Positions 1 to 14,097 of a stretch of 64,000 nt of DNA are shown here, one piece after another. This stretch comes from Lota lota (taxonomy: Eukaryota > Chordata > Actinopteri > Gadiformes > Lotidae). The notes under the pieces were generated by a model. That model was not told where the DNA came from. It saw only the letters and a program-made list of their open reading frames with translations, and ran no database searches. Numbering within the stretch: the stretch's first letter is position 1; every line of letters begins with the position of its first letter. The position numbers and the translations under genes were made by a program. The DNA lies in the NCBI GenBank assembly GCA_026745465.1, contig JACYXH010000473.1, positions 8,162,191 through 8,226,190 of the forward strand, in the 5' to 3' direction.

Positions 1-260
1 ACATTATGATCTGTGTGCATTCATTCTGCGTGTCATCGTACCGAACGTGACTCCAACAGTGCTTCAACACGGCTCTGTGCGAGCAGAAACATTACATGTT
101 CAGTCTCTCAAAACAAGTTGTGACAACACGATGACGGCATGCCATGACATTACTACGTGTTATCAGTCTTGTTTCTCGACAGCTCTTTAAGTAATTGATT
201 CGGGTCAAAGGTGATAAACACATCCACACAGGACACGCAATGCAGGGCAACAAGATATAG

Positions 261-261
<1 letters not shown>

Positions 262-313
<52 letters not shown>

Positions 314-372
314 GGGGGGGGTTCCGCTCCATCTCAAAACTGGGTTGGAGGTCAGGTATCCATGGCGTGCTA

Positions 373-418
<46 letters not shown>
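262..418. repeat. (GT)17-G25 and (CA)22
   Basis: (GT)n at 263-296 runs into 25 G (297-321), then (CA)n at 375-418. Confidence 0.97.
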
Positions 419-420
<2 letters not shown>

Positions 421-425
421 AAAAA

Positions 426-1734
426 GATTAATGTTAAGTAAATGATTGCATAGGTAGGCACGAGGCCTAAGCAAATACAACATAACACTTTGTTAATTCT
501 GCGAGGAAAATCCTTGTGAAGCAGCCAAAAACCTACGAATATATGTCTGTATGTACAAAACAAACTATGGTAAAATAAAATACAGGTTTACATGATCCAC
601 AGACAAGACATTGCACAAAGGAGCCAATGTTCCCGGTGATTCAAACGCAGCCTGAATCTCAGGTGCGCTCATTACGTTGCATGATGTACGAATGTCCGGG
701 AGGTGCCGGCCGGTCTGTGGGCTGCAGGGCTGCGATGCTTCACGGGTATCTAGGCCAGTGGCACGCAGGTGGGAGAACCGCCGCTAACATCTCAAACCAC
801 CCCTGGACCTCCACCTTCAACCTCCCCATCCGGGTCACTGGCCAACATCTCCTACAGAGAGCCTAAGTCCCTCCTCCATCCGCTGTCTCCCATGGGACCT
901 TTAGTTTGGAAAAGATACCGGTGAGAGACCAATATGTGTGTCACCTGGTCCTTTCATCAGCAGGGAAGCGAACGAATGAGCAGGACCCGTTGGTCGTGCG
1001 ACCACAACCCGGCACGAAGCACACAGGAATCGCGTTGACGTTAGCGCCAGAGTAGCTTGTGTTGAGAGAAAGTTATGACGTCACTTCCATGACTTTTGCG
1101 TGTGCAGTCTTTCTAATTACGTATTTTCACATTGCGTTTCACAACAAACTGCGACTTTCTTGACTTGCAAAAGTATCTTTTAGATTGACAAACATATTCA
1201 TTCATTCATGGCACAATTCAAATTCGAATTCGAATTGTTGAATACCTTTCGTATTTTTTCCGAAATAAGATCCCATGTCCATCGGAAGGGGCATGACTCA
1301 CTCTCTCTATGCACAGAAGCCAATACCTAGACCTAGACCTAGACCAGCTCCTACCTGTCCTGATGAACTGCTGCAACCAAACCAAAACATGAGTATGTAT
1401 TTTGTTTAATGGGTCATATGTCTGTATGTTGTGCACTATTTTCATGTCTCTGAGGTGAGGCCAAAAGTGAATTCTTGTGGCCCAGGCTGGACAATGAAGT
1501 CGTATTCAATTCTATCGTAGACAAAAGACTATACAGGGCTGCATTCCAACCTCGAACATGGCTTTCTGAGCTTTTCCTTTGGGCTCATGATTATCACTTC
1601 TTTCTCTTATTCAAACTAATCCGTCGAGAGCCACGGACGTCAGCCGGGGCTTGATTGGATTTCTTATATACGACGCTTACGTAAACTTCTCTGTGCCTGA
1701 GCAAAGAAATAGCCTGTGTAACAAGGACACACAG
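426..1734. other. No gene recognised
   Basis: Mixed sequence with short chance frames, a short palindromic run (CAAATTCGAATTCGAATTG near 1218) and CTAGAC repeats near 1327. Nothing coding is supported. Confidence 0.6.
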
Positions 1735-1970
1735 ACACAAGACACACACATACACGATCACAGAAACACACACATACACTGACACAAGACACACACACAC
1801 ACACACACGATCACATACACACACACATACACCGACACAAGATACACAATCACATACACACATACACAGACACAAGACACAAGACACACACATACACGAT
1901 CACAGAAACACACACATACACTGACACAAGACACACACACACACGATCACATACACACACACATACACAC
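1735..1970. repeat. CA-rich compound minisatellite
   Basis: ACACATACACGATCACAGAA and ACACTGACACAAGACACAC recur at irregular spacing over 230 bp. Confidence 0.85.
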
Positions 1971-2030
1971 AGCCCCGGAGGTCACTCAGAGAGAACCAGC
2001 CCATGAATGCGTTGTCATTACCCCTTCCCC

Positions 2031-2034
<4 letters not shown>

Positions 2035-2078
<44 letters not shown>

Positions 2079-2099
2079 CTCGCTCTCGCTCTCTCTCAT
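2035..2099. repeat. (CT)n microsatellite
   Basis: Mostly perfect CT dinucleotides with CTCGCT interruptions at the end. Confidence 0.97.
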
Positions 2100-2540
2100 T
2101 TTCTTTCTTCTTCTTCCTCTTCTTCTTGCCATCTCCAGGAAGCCCTTCTGCCTGGCGTTCCACTCATTATTCCTCTGCGAGCCCAAAGAGTCTGATCCCT
2201 GGTGATGCTGCAGATAATTACATTAGAATTGTAAACACATTTGACGATTAATGGTGACCTCCAGCCTTTCATCACAGAGCCACTGGCTACACATAAATCA
2301 TGGTCAGTCCTATGATTTAGTATCAAGTGTCTGATTTGGTGTCTAACATGAAGATGTGACCTTATGCATTTTGGCATGTTTTCTTCAAAATATGGTTTGA
2401 TTATGTATAGTATAGGAAATCATTCTGGTTGAGCTGTCCACCGCTCTGTGTTTCTTCACTCCCTTGGCCCTGATCTTATCTCGCTGATATAGTCAAATAA
2501 ATGGCTTGATATTTATATTTGTATCTAGGTTTCATATGAA

Positions 2541-2643
2541 CTAATTGAAGATGCTTACAAATGACATATTCATTCATCACATTATATATTCTGAAAATAT
2601 AATGTGATGAATGAATATGTCATTTGTAAGCACCTTCAATTAG
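2541..2643. repeat. Long foldback, 47-bp arms
   Basis: Arms 2541-2587 and 2597-2643 are reverse complements with one mismatch (2551/2633) and a 9-nt centre (ATTCTGAAA). The arms begin CTAATTGAAG and include GCTTACAAATGACATATTC. It could be a MITE-like element or a hairpin precursor; no coding content. Confidence 0.93.
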
Positions 2644-2823
2644 TCATGAATGTAGCAGACATTCCTCCGTCAGTCTGTCGGTTGGTAGTGTGATGTCTTC
2701 CGCTGTAGCTGTATCTGTATTATTATTGAGTTAGGATGAACTAGTTTTGTCCGACGCATGGCAACCGAAACAGCAAACGACAGAAAACTCACTAAGTGTA
2801 AGTGTATACAGAGCAAATAAACA

Positions 2824-2994
<171 letters not shown>

Positions 2995-3502
2995 GTACAC
3001 AGAAACACGCTTACACACATGATTTGTATGTTTCCACGCCGAGCATGCATGCTATCCTGCAGAACAAGCTCATCCAAACCAGCGTGTTAAAATAGTGTCA
3101 GCCGTCGCTGGGTTTATCCTCAGGCTCCTGTTTGCATCACATTACCGCATGGAAACCTGTCCTCTCAGTCACACACTTTCATTCACAGCTCCTTTCAACC
3201 CCCCACCGTGAATGATGAACATAATTACTAGTGATGTTACTAATGCTACTATTTTTTACTATTACTACTAGTGTTTTTAACCTAAACTGACGTGTCTCAT
3301 TTTTATGAAAAGCAGTGTGATTCCAAAAAACGGTGATTCTTGCGTGTGTATGACAACTCAACTACTAAAGTACTTCAGTACTTTAAGTAATTAAAAGTAT
3401 AAAGTACTCAAGCACAAACAGCTCAACACTACTGGAGTCGAAGTTCTCATTAATGTCTTTCCGCCCTTGCATCCTGGTGATGAGTGGAGCGTCTAACCCT
3501 CC

Positions 3503-3508
<6 letters not shown>

Positions 3509-3549
<41 letters not shown>

Positions 3550-3634
3550 CCCCATCTGGGATTAAGGACACTGATGTGTTATGAAACTGGAGAGCATCTG
3601 TTGCACACAGAACTACAGCGATGCCCTTCCCTGT

Positions 3635-3698
<64 letters not shown>

Positions 3699-3768
3699 TA
3701 CATACATACATACATACATACATACATACATACATACATACATACATACATACATACACACACACACA
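3509..3768. repeat. (GT)n, (CA)n and (CATA)n
   Basis: GT to 3546; from 3637 CA, then CATA units 3692-3757, then CA again. Confidence 0.96.
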
Positions 3769-4745
3769 TGTCTCTGAAGCTTCCTTGCGTGATTTGATGT
3801 TTGTGTGTGTGTATGTGTGCGTGCGATACCAATGGAAAAGCAGCACCATAAACATACTCTTTGAAGCTCTTGAATTTAAAGCCCTTTGCACTCCATCAGA
3901 AATGAGGATTTATTCTTCTTTGGCCCCTAGAGGAAATGTGTTCCACATCTTGTACACAAACTATTGTATTTGGATTCACCATGTTTAGTTTCTAACCACG
4001 TATACTACGATGTTCTAAACAAACTCGTACGTTCTGTTCTCATTATGTTACCATGGTTTCAGCTGCATGCGATTCACAAATCAATCCTTCGGGTAGAAAA
4101 TGGGAAAATCCATCTTCCATTTTGTACATTGCAAACAGAGTGTCCGTCTTCATCTACAACCGATGTGTGTTCTGCGGAGTTAGTCCCCTGTAAGTCGGGC
4201 TTCTCGCTCAGGTCCAACGCATTGAGTCATCCATTCATTGCCGTTACAGCCTCCAATGGCTTCCCAGGCCCAGTTAGACCTCGGATCGCTCTGCCAAGAG
4301 CCTGATAACACAGAAAAATCCTTTCTCTATACCTTTCTTATCATATGGTTAATCCCTTTAGCAGGGTTGGAATGAAGTATTAGAGCAGGTGGTTATATGT
4401 TAGTGCTTGCATGAAACACATCGCGGTTCTACGATGAGGTAACATAGTAAGCAATGATTCCCAAATGGTATATGATTGAAGCTTTAGGTTAATAAACAAA
4501 TAGTGACAAGTCAACATTTACCAAAACGTTCTTCTTATCACTATGATGACATCGCCCTTGTCCCTCACCCAATGCACAGCTTTCCCAGAGTGCATTGGGG
4601 GCACCTGGGCAGAACATTTGATTGAGTTGAGTCGGCCAAAAGTCAGACTCCACACTGCGCTTTCTCATTACCCTTCTCTTCCTCAACTGACCTCTCACCT
4701 TTTTCTGTCCTGTGCTCGCTCTCCCTCAGTGGAATGCTAATGCGG

Positions 4746-4866
4746 TGTGTGTGTGTGTGTGTGTGTTTGTGGCTACCACTCTCTCTCTCTGTCTCTCTCT
4801 CTCTCTCTCGCTCTCTCTCTCTCTCGCTCTCTCGCTCTCTCGCTCTCTCGCTCTCTCTCTCTCTCG

Positions 4867-4924
<58 letters not shown>

Positions 4925-5103
4925 CTCTCTCGTTCTCGCTCTCGCTCTCTCTTTCCTCATAGGCCAGGGTTCTCACAGATACGGCAGTTATTCTTCATAA
5001 CAAAGTGGGGCTTGTCTGGCCCTCTCTCTCTGTCTCTCTCTCTCTGTCTCTCTCTCTCTGTCTCTCTCTCTCTCTGTCTCTCTCTCTCTCTGTCTCTCTC
5101 TCT
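4746..5103. repeat. (GT)n and interrupted (CT)n tracts
   Basis: GT at 4746-4766; CT with CTCG and CTGT interruptions at 4779-4950 and 5021-5103. Confidence 0.95.
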
Positions 5104-7227
5104 ACTCTCCCCCGTGTATTTAGTTTGGACTCTTCCCCACAACATTTTCCACTCCGTTCCTTCCCTGGGGAGAACTGTTTGGTTCTAATCTTGTTTTCTA
5201 GAATCAGGTGGGGGCGGGTTGTGCTCTTAATTAATGAGAAAGTTCAGATGACATTTAAAGTTATATTATGTTCATAATAGTTTTCCACAATATTTTCCAC
5301 GTTTCAGGCCTCCGGGCCGAAGCCTTCAGTTCTGCCGCAACCGAGCTCTGAAACGCTGGGTCGGTTGACACTTTGAAAAACCGAACTAAAGACATCGTAA
5401 TGTCCCGACCATTTGACCTACTGGTTCAATTTAACTCCTGTTTGCTTTCGTTTTCCACCCTCCTTCTTGGATCTAGTGTCCAAATAGAGGAAGTTATAAT
5501 TCCTTCTTAGATGCTTGGCAAATACCATGACACATAACGTGCTAGGAGGATGACTCAGTGATTTAAAATAGTTGAAATGCTTATGCCTTCCTGACACAAC
5601 AGTCCTTGTCACTGTTTGAATGTCTTAAATACCTCTCTCATGTGCGAAAACAAAACATATTCCGTCACACGGCAAATACTTCATATAGTTACAAAACAAA
5701 GGGCTGGGATAGAGATGTCACCGCTAATTCATCCTAACCGCTAAGAACAGCAACCACATCCTTATCATCTCCGACGTGATAATGGGCTGTCAGGCCTTGC
5801 GATTCAAAAATAGCATTCTGCTGTTTTGACGTACCAAACCGCTGTGCCCGAGTCATTCAGTTGCCATTGCTGACGGTGGGCAACAGCAGCTGTGAGAGAG
5901 AACACAGAGAACTATTTCTATCCTATGTTAGTGGAAGTAGCATGGTCATCTACCCGGAGAAGCATCGCAGCGCATCAGGTGATGGGCGAGCTAAAGGACA
6001 GAGTGAAAGCACATTCTAGATGGCGTCACATGACCCATCATCCAAGCCAGAGAGGATATCAGGGCAGGCCTAAACATGGGAAAGTGTATAGATCAATCAG
6101 GACTTGTTTTGTGTATAACAGGAGTCAGTTAGAGGATGTATCTCAGGGAAGTTATCAATATTTATTCATAGGTGGAATGTTAGGTTGGTGTCCTTTTGGA
6201 CTTTGGGGGGATAGTCACAACGGAAATGTGTTTTCAAAAACAGTTTTGGGTTCACACCCCCATGTCTGCAGTCTCTCTGTAGTTATCCCTGAAATCAAGG
6301 GTTAGGGCAACCTCTGATCCTGTAAATCAAGCCAAACGCCCGCCACCCTCCAGTCCTGAAAAGTCTCTTTCCAATGAATCACACCATGTTAATCTGATGA
6401 GAGCCAGACCCGGTGAATTCTGTCATGCAAATATTGACGGATGGAAGTAAAGTCATTTCCACACCAGCGGAACTGGTTCCGCCGGTCGTCTGAGTTGTTT
6501 GACTTTCTCCCGGCCTTCCTTCAGGGAAAAACCTGGAAGGCTTATGGTGATCTGTTTCCAGGTGGTTTTGGTGCAGATCTCTGGCTGTTTTTATGTATTT
6601 TAAGTAGATTTGAAGATTGTAGATGCATATGAAGTCACAACCAGTCCTTCCGTCTTCCTATGTACAACAACTGTTTGGATTGCGGTAGACAACTTGAAAA
6701 CACGTCGAGTCCTACTCGAAGAGAACCCAAAAAATACAGCCCCCGCTACAAACGTGCTCCGTGTGCTTTGCTCCGTTAAAACGATACGATTCTAGTTCTT
6801 GTTTGGGTTGTATTATGAATACTAGGCACAATTCGCACTCTGTTTGCTTTGGACCTTACAGCCGTTCACCGCAATCCAAACAGTCGCTACAACCCTATCC
6901 GATGTGGTTTGTATTTGGTGTGTCTGCTGGCTCTGAGCAGGGCAGCCGGTTCATTTCAGGCCGGAGATGAAAGCGCACCGCCGAGGTCTGTGCTTTCGGC
7001 TGCCTGGTTCTCCAGACCCTTTGAAGCTTGTCACGTGTGCGGGCAAAAGTCTGGGATTGAAATTGACCCAATCTGCCCAGGCCTGTGAATGTCCCATATC
7101 TCGTCCTAACCCCCCCGGCTGGTGTCTGGTCTGAAGAGCCAGGATAAATGGCCCCCAGGATCTCCTCTGGAAGGAGCTTTTATCTCGTTTGAGACCAAAC
7201 TATTTAACTGTTTAGTTGTTTATGACA
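5104..7227. other. No gene recognised
   Basis: Single-copy-looking sequence with frames up to 137 codons at 5892-6305. These lack recognisable domains or a splice context. Confidence 0.55.
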
Positions 7228-7345
7228 TGCTTTTATCTAAAGCCACTTACAGTAAATTAGGTAATTTAGGAGCAGGTAGGACTTGGCTTCAGTATGCCTA
7301 CAGGTAGGCTGCCAGGGTTTAGGGTTTGATTTCCCACTGCTGAGA
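7228..7345 (-). repeat. tRNA-derived SINE fragment
   Basis: Antisense fragment with CTTTTATCTAAAGCCACTTA, GAGCAGGTAGG and GCCTACAGGTAGGC, the inverse of the local SINE consensus. Confidence 0.65.
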
Positions 7346-7622
7346 AATGTATGCATTTCTCATTGGTATTTGGATAAAGGCATCCACCCAATGGTGAAAA
7401 AGACGTAAAAACTAAAAACAACAATTCATGGCAACAGCCTCAGAAATCATTACACGGCTTTAGAGATAATTAGACGCTCTGATTATACGGTTGATCTCGA
7501 ATTGACTATCGTTTACTGGGAGCCAAGGTCGTAAACGAGAGGGACATTTAGTGAAGCCACTGGTGGATGTCTAGTGAAGTAACAAAGACCTGCGGTACCC
7601 TGGCTGGCTGGATGAGGGGGCT

Positions 7623-7886
7623 TTAGTGGGTGGGTGGGTGGGTGGGGGGGGGGGGGGGGGGGGTGGGTGGGTGGGTGTCCAACGTGATTGGACACGCTGG
7701 TGGGTAATGTTGATCACGAGGGCCAGGCGCCATGCAGCGGTGTCAGGGGAACCAGCAGCTGGTCGGCACGCAGGGGCCCGACGGGTGGGGGTTAGTAGTG
7801 TGTGTGGGGGGGGGGGGGGGGGGTCTGCCGTTACATCACACGGCAGGACACGGGGCTTAGCACCAGGAAAGATAGGAATCTCTGAG

Positions 7887-7928
<42 letters not shown>

Positions 7929-7953
7929 TACATACACCCAATACATACACACT

Positions 7954-7993
<40 letters not shown>

Positions 7994-8120
7994 TTCATAC
8001 ACTCAATACATACACATGCATACACACCATACACACACACTCATGCTAATACACACACTACATGCAGACACAAAATACACACACAGACACACACAAAATT
8101 CACACACACGCACACACACC
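7623..8120. repeat. Poly-G tracts, GGGT repeats and compound (CA)n
   Basis: GGGT repeats flank a long G run near 7643-7663, a second G run lies at 7806-7822, and CA/CATA repeats run 7890-8120. Confidence 0.94.
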
Positions 8121-8474
8121 TAGGGTCACAGCACATGGAGATTTTGGAGTGGAAACATTCCATGTATGCTTTACAGCAGCACATGAGTAGAATTAGGCCA
8201 ATATCCGTGAAAATAGAATTATGTTATAATAATCTAGTTTCCAAAGGCTCCTTATGACCCAGCCCCTGGTTTTTTCCTACGTTCCTCTAAGCCCCTCTGA
8301 ACCACTAAACCACTAGCATGATCCTGGTCCTGGGGCTAGGACCTAGTCCTTCTGGAACCAGGGGGGACTAGACCAGAGGTACAGGACTAGTAGACTAGGC
8401 TTTAAACAATAGGAAAAAGAGAATGGGAGGTTGACCATATTATGAGATTAACATGGGTGGGGTAGTCTCCAGGA

Positions 8475-8685
8475 TGCTAGGCTCCTCGCTGAAGAAATCT
8501 GGGTTCGAACCCCAAGGACCACAGTCCCTCAGCCATAAACCAGCCACAATTCACCAATGAATAACTAAGACTACGTCCCTCATCAGCGCGGTTAATCGTG
8601 TTGCGCCTGAGAACCTGCTCCAATATTGATTCTATGATTGGATTTGTTCTTAGTTTCACTTGGATAAAGTCGCTTAGAGTAAAAA
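8475..8685 (+). repeat. tRNA-derived SINE fragment
   Basis: Contains a pol III B-box-like GGGTTCGAACCCC, CCACAGTCCCTCAGCC and the tail CTTGGATAAAGTCGCTTAGA. Confidence 0.65.
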
Positions 8686-8983
8686 CAAAAACTAGGAGTA
8701 AATTGGTGAAGGTAATTCTTTAGCAACACACCGTGTTGTAAAGACATGAATCAAGATAAACGTTAAAACGACACCATAGGACAGGCCTTAGGGTGGTAAG
8801 AGTCCGCGTCCTCGGGGAGTCTCAGCAGCAGCAGATGGGGAGAAAGTGTGCTTGTGGTGTGAGGTTTTGGTCCTGATGGACGGCAGTGTTTTAGGCGCTG
8901 GCTTTACTATTCTCTATGAGGCTACTGTTTAGTCACTAAGCCAATACGATTTAGCGTGTTTTTTGTGTTTTTCTGATACAGGT

Positions 8984-9115
8984 CATTAACGAGCAGGTAG
9001 TAGTGTTGGGGCATCTTTCTCAAGGATGCCTGCAGGTAGAAAGTATCTGGGGTAGAACCCAGAAACTTTCGACTTGGACCAGAAACACCCCAACCCCCTT
9101 AGCTTTCCTGCTCCC
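8984..9115 (-). repeat. tRNA-derived SINE fragment
   Basis: GTCATTAACGAGCAGGTAG, CTCAAGGATGCCTGCAGGTA and GGGTAGAACCCAGAA, antisense to the family. Confidence 0.7.
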
Positions 9116-9809
9116 CTGTATTTCAGACCCTAGCCAATCCTGGTTGAATCTTTTTTCATACTTTTCATAGTACATGGTTAAAACCATATGTCACTTTTGA
9201 AGATGGAGAAGCCGCCATACAACCCGTTTTGAACAGCCTGGGGGATCTTTAGTGGGGAGGATGTTGTGCATCGTGTCTGTGTGTGAATGAGGTTCCACCA
9301 CCACGGCCACTGTGGGAAGGGATGCAGCCCAGTCACAAGATTTAAAGAGATAAACAGCAGGTCATGTGACATGAATGCATGGTAGGGATTAGTCGACTGG
9401 GAAGGTGGTCAACAAGAGGTTGCCTGTGGTCTACATCTTGTTAATGAATGAGTGGATGAATGAGTTGGGTTTTGTGTGTGTGTGTACGTTTGAGGAGACA
9501 GGCAGTTATAGAGAGATAGATCGATTAGATAGAGAGTTTGCATGAATGTGATTGTGCGCTGTACCGGTATGCATGTCCCACATTTCGGGTAAGGATGTAG
9601 ATATGCACTGTCACTGTGCATATTTACGCATTGTGTCATTGTGATCCGAAACATTGAGGATCTACAAGAAGGAAATAGTCCAAATGTTTGACAGAAATTC
9701 CCCCGAATGACCTGTTCCTCAATAGAATCAATTAGAATCAAGAAACAGAAACAAGGAAGATGGTCACATTTTAGCTGATTTTTAGCTGTCACCTGACCTG
9801 CCCCAGCAC

Positions 9810-10345
9810 GCACACACGCACACGCATATAGTCACACAGACACACACAGACACACACACACACACACATATAGTCACACACACACATATACACACACACA
9901 GACACAGATACACACACACACACAGACACACACAGACACACACAGACACACACACATATAGTCACACACAGACACACACAGACAGACACACACACACACA
10001 CATACACACACAGAGGAATCAACAGCTGGGGAAGCAGTCACACACAAACAGCTGGGTGTATCGCGCTCTCTCTCATAGTCCCCACGAAATAAAGAGAACG
10101 ATTCAATCGTATTCTGTACAGACAGAGTTAGCTTTCTCGGGAGAGACACAGAGTGAGTTTTTAAGCTGGGGGCTTTGGCAACCCACAAAGGCTAAACACA
10201 CACACACAAAGGTATTCAAGGTTGTCTTGGTGTATAAGATGATGGCTGTGTTTGTGTGTGTGTGTGTGTGTTTGTGTGTCACTCTTTGTATGTAGGTATG
10301 TAAGTAGGTATGACTGTATGTATCATTGTGTGTGTGTGTGTGTGG
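9810..10345. repeat. Compound (CA)n and (GT)n tracts
   Basis: CA with CAGA and CATA interruptions at 9810-10012; GT at 10246-10345. Confidence 0.9.
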
Positions 10346-12078
10346 GTGTATTTGCAAGTATCTGTGTGTCTGCATGCATGCTTCGTCATGCACATCCGTC
10401 GCCTCCGGGCACATCCAACTCATGTAGGCCTGCACCACCTGCCGATGCAGTGCAGCCACGACTCCAGTGTGTGTGTCAAGTGTGTGGTGCTAATCATAGC
10501 AGCTCGCGGCGACATGCCCCCAGACATCTGGCTCGGGGTGAATTTCCCCCCTTCCCGGACGCCAGCGGGACTGGGCCAGCTGAGGGGGGGGGGGGGGGGG
10601 CCGTGAGGCGGTCGGGCCCTTATAGTTTGTTGTTGGGTCTCGGGGTCCCGGTGCTCCACACCGTTGGGGTGTTCCTGTACTCGTTTGGGTCTTGGAGGGG
10701 GTCCCGCGTGTTTTGTTGGCGACAACAAGCCGGCCGGTGCATCACACGGCGTGACATTAGAGGAAACCACAGAACCTGGGGTGCTTGAAAAGAACGTTTG
10801 GAAAAACATGTTCATCAAACGTAACGGAACTCTTCGGTTTTCAGTGAGACGGTACACATAAGCAAAGGAACATAAAACCACGACCCCTAAGAAGGGATTT
10901 AGAGAAAAAAGGAAAAAAATATTTTTTCGCGAAGAAATACAACTAAACTGAAGAGTGAATGGAAACACTCAAACGATGTGCATAAGAAACGCACAGTACT
11001 TAACATAACCAATTAAATACATAGGATTAGTTGAAGGCCAACAAATATACTGTAAGTGCACCCAAATGCCCTTTTAAAAGGCGTTTTAATAACTAAGATT
11101 TGTGAGAGAGAGGGACTCTTCCAAAGTCTTTGAAGCTCTGGTTTTTGACTGCCAGTCTTCTGTTTGGTGTGGTACCCCTGAGATGTTTACTGGATCCAGT
11201 GTGGTTTCACCACAGTGGAACAAGCTCCCAAGGCGACACTATCAACAACACTGAAAAAACATGGCAGCCACCATACACTTTATACAACACGATATTACAC
11301 AACACAATATTATTTAACGAAGGATGACACTCCAAACCGAGAGGTTCCACCTCTAGATACTGGTGACAGGGGTGGAAAAAAAAAACAATAGAGTTAAGTC
11401 AGGCTTATCCAAACAAGACGCTCAAAGTCCTGTCGAATGCTGGCGGGAGAAGGAAGCGATGGGAGATAAAAAAGTGTAGCTTAAACTAGACCGTGAGAAC
11501 CTGTGTCCTACACACGCAGATAATGAGATCCAAATCCTGACCCCACATTTCATCATTTATCAGACGCTTTTATCCAAAGCAAATTCAGATACACTTCATT
11601 AAGGAACAGGTAGAGTTCAGGGGGCATCTTGCTAAAGGATGCCTACAGGTACACTATGAACTTTGGGGATCGAACCCAGAACCTTTGGGCTGGGACACTA
11701 AAGCCACTACACTTCATCCGCCTCTACGGTTCCCGATGCTTTGAGAGTTCAACTCTCGGTAATGTGGAAACCCGGCCAACCGATCATGTTGTCCCGTGAC
11801 CCGGCATGGCCGACCGGAAGAAGGAGTCTGAGTGTGTGTTTCCTCAGATCTGTCAGATCTGTAATCCCCTCCAGGCCTCCGAGGAGCGTGACATGATCAA
11901 GTGGGTTTCCAAACAATCGAATTATGCTCGCCAGGCTCCTGACGTGAGCCAAGACTCAATGTTCCCAATCAGGAGGGCCAAGCCGGGCTCTGCGGTCCGT
12001 CGCTGTTACCTCCCTTCGCTGTGATTCAGTTTAAATGACAAGCTTTGATATACAACCCAAATATGATGCATTTAACAG
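10346..12078. other. No gene recognised apart from a SINE
   Basis: Includes a G run at 10586-10600 and a 72-codon frame at 11806-12024 without recognisable domain. Confidence 0.5.
11555..11725 (-). repeat. tRNA-derived SINE, nearly complete
   Basis: Antisense copy: CAGACGCTTTTATCCAAAGC, TTAAGGAACAGGTAGAG, AAGGATGCCTACAGGTA, GGGGATCGAACCCAGAACC (B-box complement). Confidence 0.75.
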
Positions 12079-12370
<292 letters not shown>

Positions 12371-12379
12371 GCTGTAGTT

Positions 12380-14028
12380 GGATAGATAAATAGATGGATA
12401 GACAGATGTTTAGACTTCCTGTGTAATAAGGGGTGTGTGTGGGGGTTTGGTGTGTGTGCGTGTGTGTGCATGTGCACCTACATGTACCAGTAGAAGGTGA
12501 AGGTCTCCATACATAGGTCAAACTCCATACATTACGTTGCCATAGTTACCGCCAGCTCACCTGGCCTTGTCCTGCATAAACGGCCTGGCGACGGAGGTCA
12601 GCCATCAAGAATAACCCTACCATCCCAACAAAGAGGAAGCAGACAGGGTTACCTCCAGCCAAAGAGCAGCCAGGGTTACCTCCAGCCAAGGGGAGCCAGT
12701 TAAAGGGAATACCTCATTGACAAAATGAAACCAGGTCTCCCTACTGATTCGGGGTGAGTTAAAGTGTCCTTTGTCTTAAGGATCTGAAGGGATCATGGCT
12801 ATTCTCGCTCTCTCATTCGTTGGCCAAGGGGAGGTATCGTTTGGTTAACGGTGGTTCATTAACGGCTTTGTCATTACAGTCAAGGCAATGAATGAGAGAA
12901 GAGTGAATGAGGACTTTGTGACTCAAATAAAGGAAGGTGCATTATGTAACAGCAGTCAGCATATTCTAAGATTGACAACCTGCCGCTCACCTGTGCTTCT
13001 GTGAGCTAGCTTGCAGTTAGGCCCCTGTTAGCCTGCCTCCTCGAGTCATAATTAGCAGGTGTCTTGCGGTGCAGTAATGACTCAGAGCAATCCAATAACG
13101 CCTGGCATCTGGGGACGGCCATTTTACATGCAACTGTAAACTGCCCCTGGCTGCCTTGGCGTTGCTAGGGAGCTTGCGTGATAGGAGTGTGAGTGGTCTC
13201 GCTTCGGTTGTCGTTGACCCCAGCTAACCTTTTGTTTACTGTTTCAAGTTGATAGTCCTACAATTCTAGTTCTAGTGTGTGTTATGGTTAAGGTCACTGA
13301 CAAAGTGGACAGATAGAAATGGGTTCAAGGAGAGCATCCATAACACCGTAAACCCAGATTTACCATCTTTTTTTAATTTATCCATGAAAAAAGAAATATG
13401 TATATTTAATGTAATTTTCCATTGAAGTAGTGTTTAAATGAGAAAAGATCATGATTAATACTATCAATATACACAGTATTTCAAGTATTGTAATGGCAAG
13501 TCAATTGGTATAATTCTATTGATTATTTAGCTGAGGTTTTACAATTGTCAAGCAATATAAGCTTTGATTACAATTCTGTACCATTATTTTATCCTCTTTA
13601 AAATAAGAACTGTTTAGAGTTCAGAGTGGTTTTTCCATCCCTGTGGAAAAATACAAACTTCCTTGGAAGATTTTGGTCAACAATTGCCGATTGAAAACCA
13701 CATGTTCATAAGGATCTCAAAAACAATATTGCTCATGCTTATTGGCTAGGTTCTAGCGATTCCCGGTCATAAAAGTCCTCATTAAGTTATTGCCCTCATT
13801 CAGAAAATATGTTGACTGATGACAAGGTGCAACAAAAACACATTCCTGTTGTATTTGCTCAAGAACAAAAACATTTTGTTCTGCTTAGGCTGTCAACACA
13901 ACCAAAGCATGGGTCACTGTTGATACAAATATTGTTGAGTTGCAAAACATTGTTATTTCAAACTTGAATGCTGACTCACTGCTCCTGTGTGTGTGTATGT
14001 ATGCCAGTGTGTGTGTGTGGCCGTGCAC

Positions 14029-14030
<2 letters not shown>
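12380..14030. other. No gene recognised
   Basis: Contains a short 27-bp direct repeat (GGGTTACCTCCAGCCAA, near 12647 and 12673) and otherwise A/T-rich single-copy sequence. Confidence 0.55.

Positions 14031-14095
<65 letters not shown>
14031..14095. repeat. (GT)n microsatellite
   Basis: About 32 perfect GT units. Confidence 0.98.

Positions 14096-14097
<2 letters not shown>

Noticed and set aside
5892..6305. 137-codon + frame
   Set aside because: No recognisable domain, no Kozak support and no flanking splice signals that extend it.
11806..12024. 72-codon frame starting MADRKKESEC with four Cys
   Set aside because: Looked briefly like a zinc-binding N-terminus, but the cysteine spacing fits no family I know and there is no exon context.
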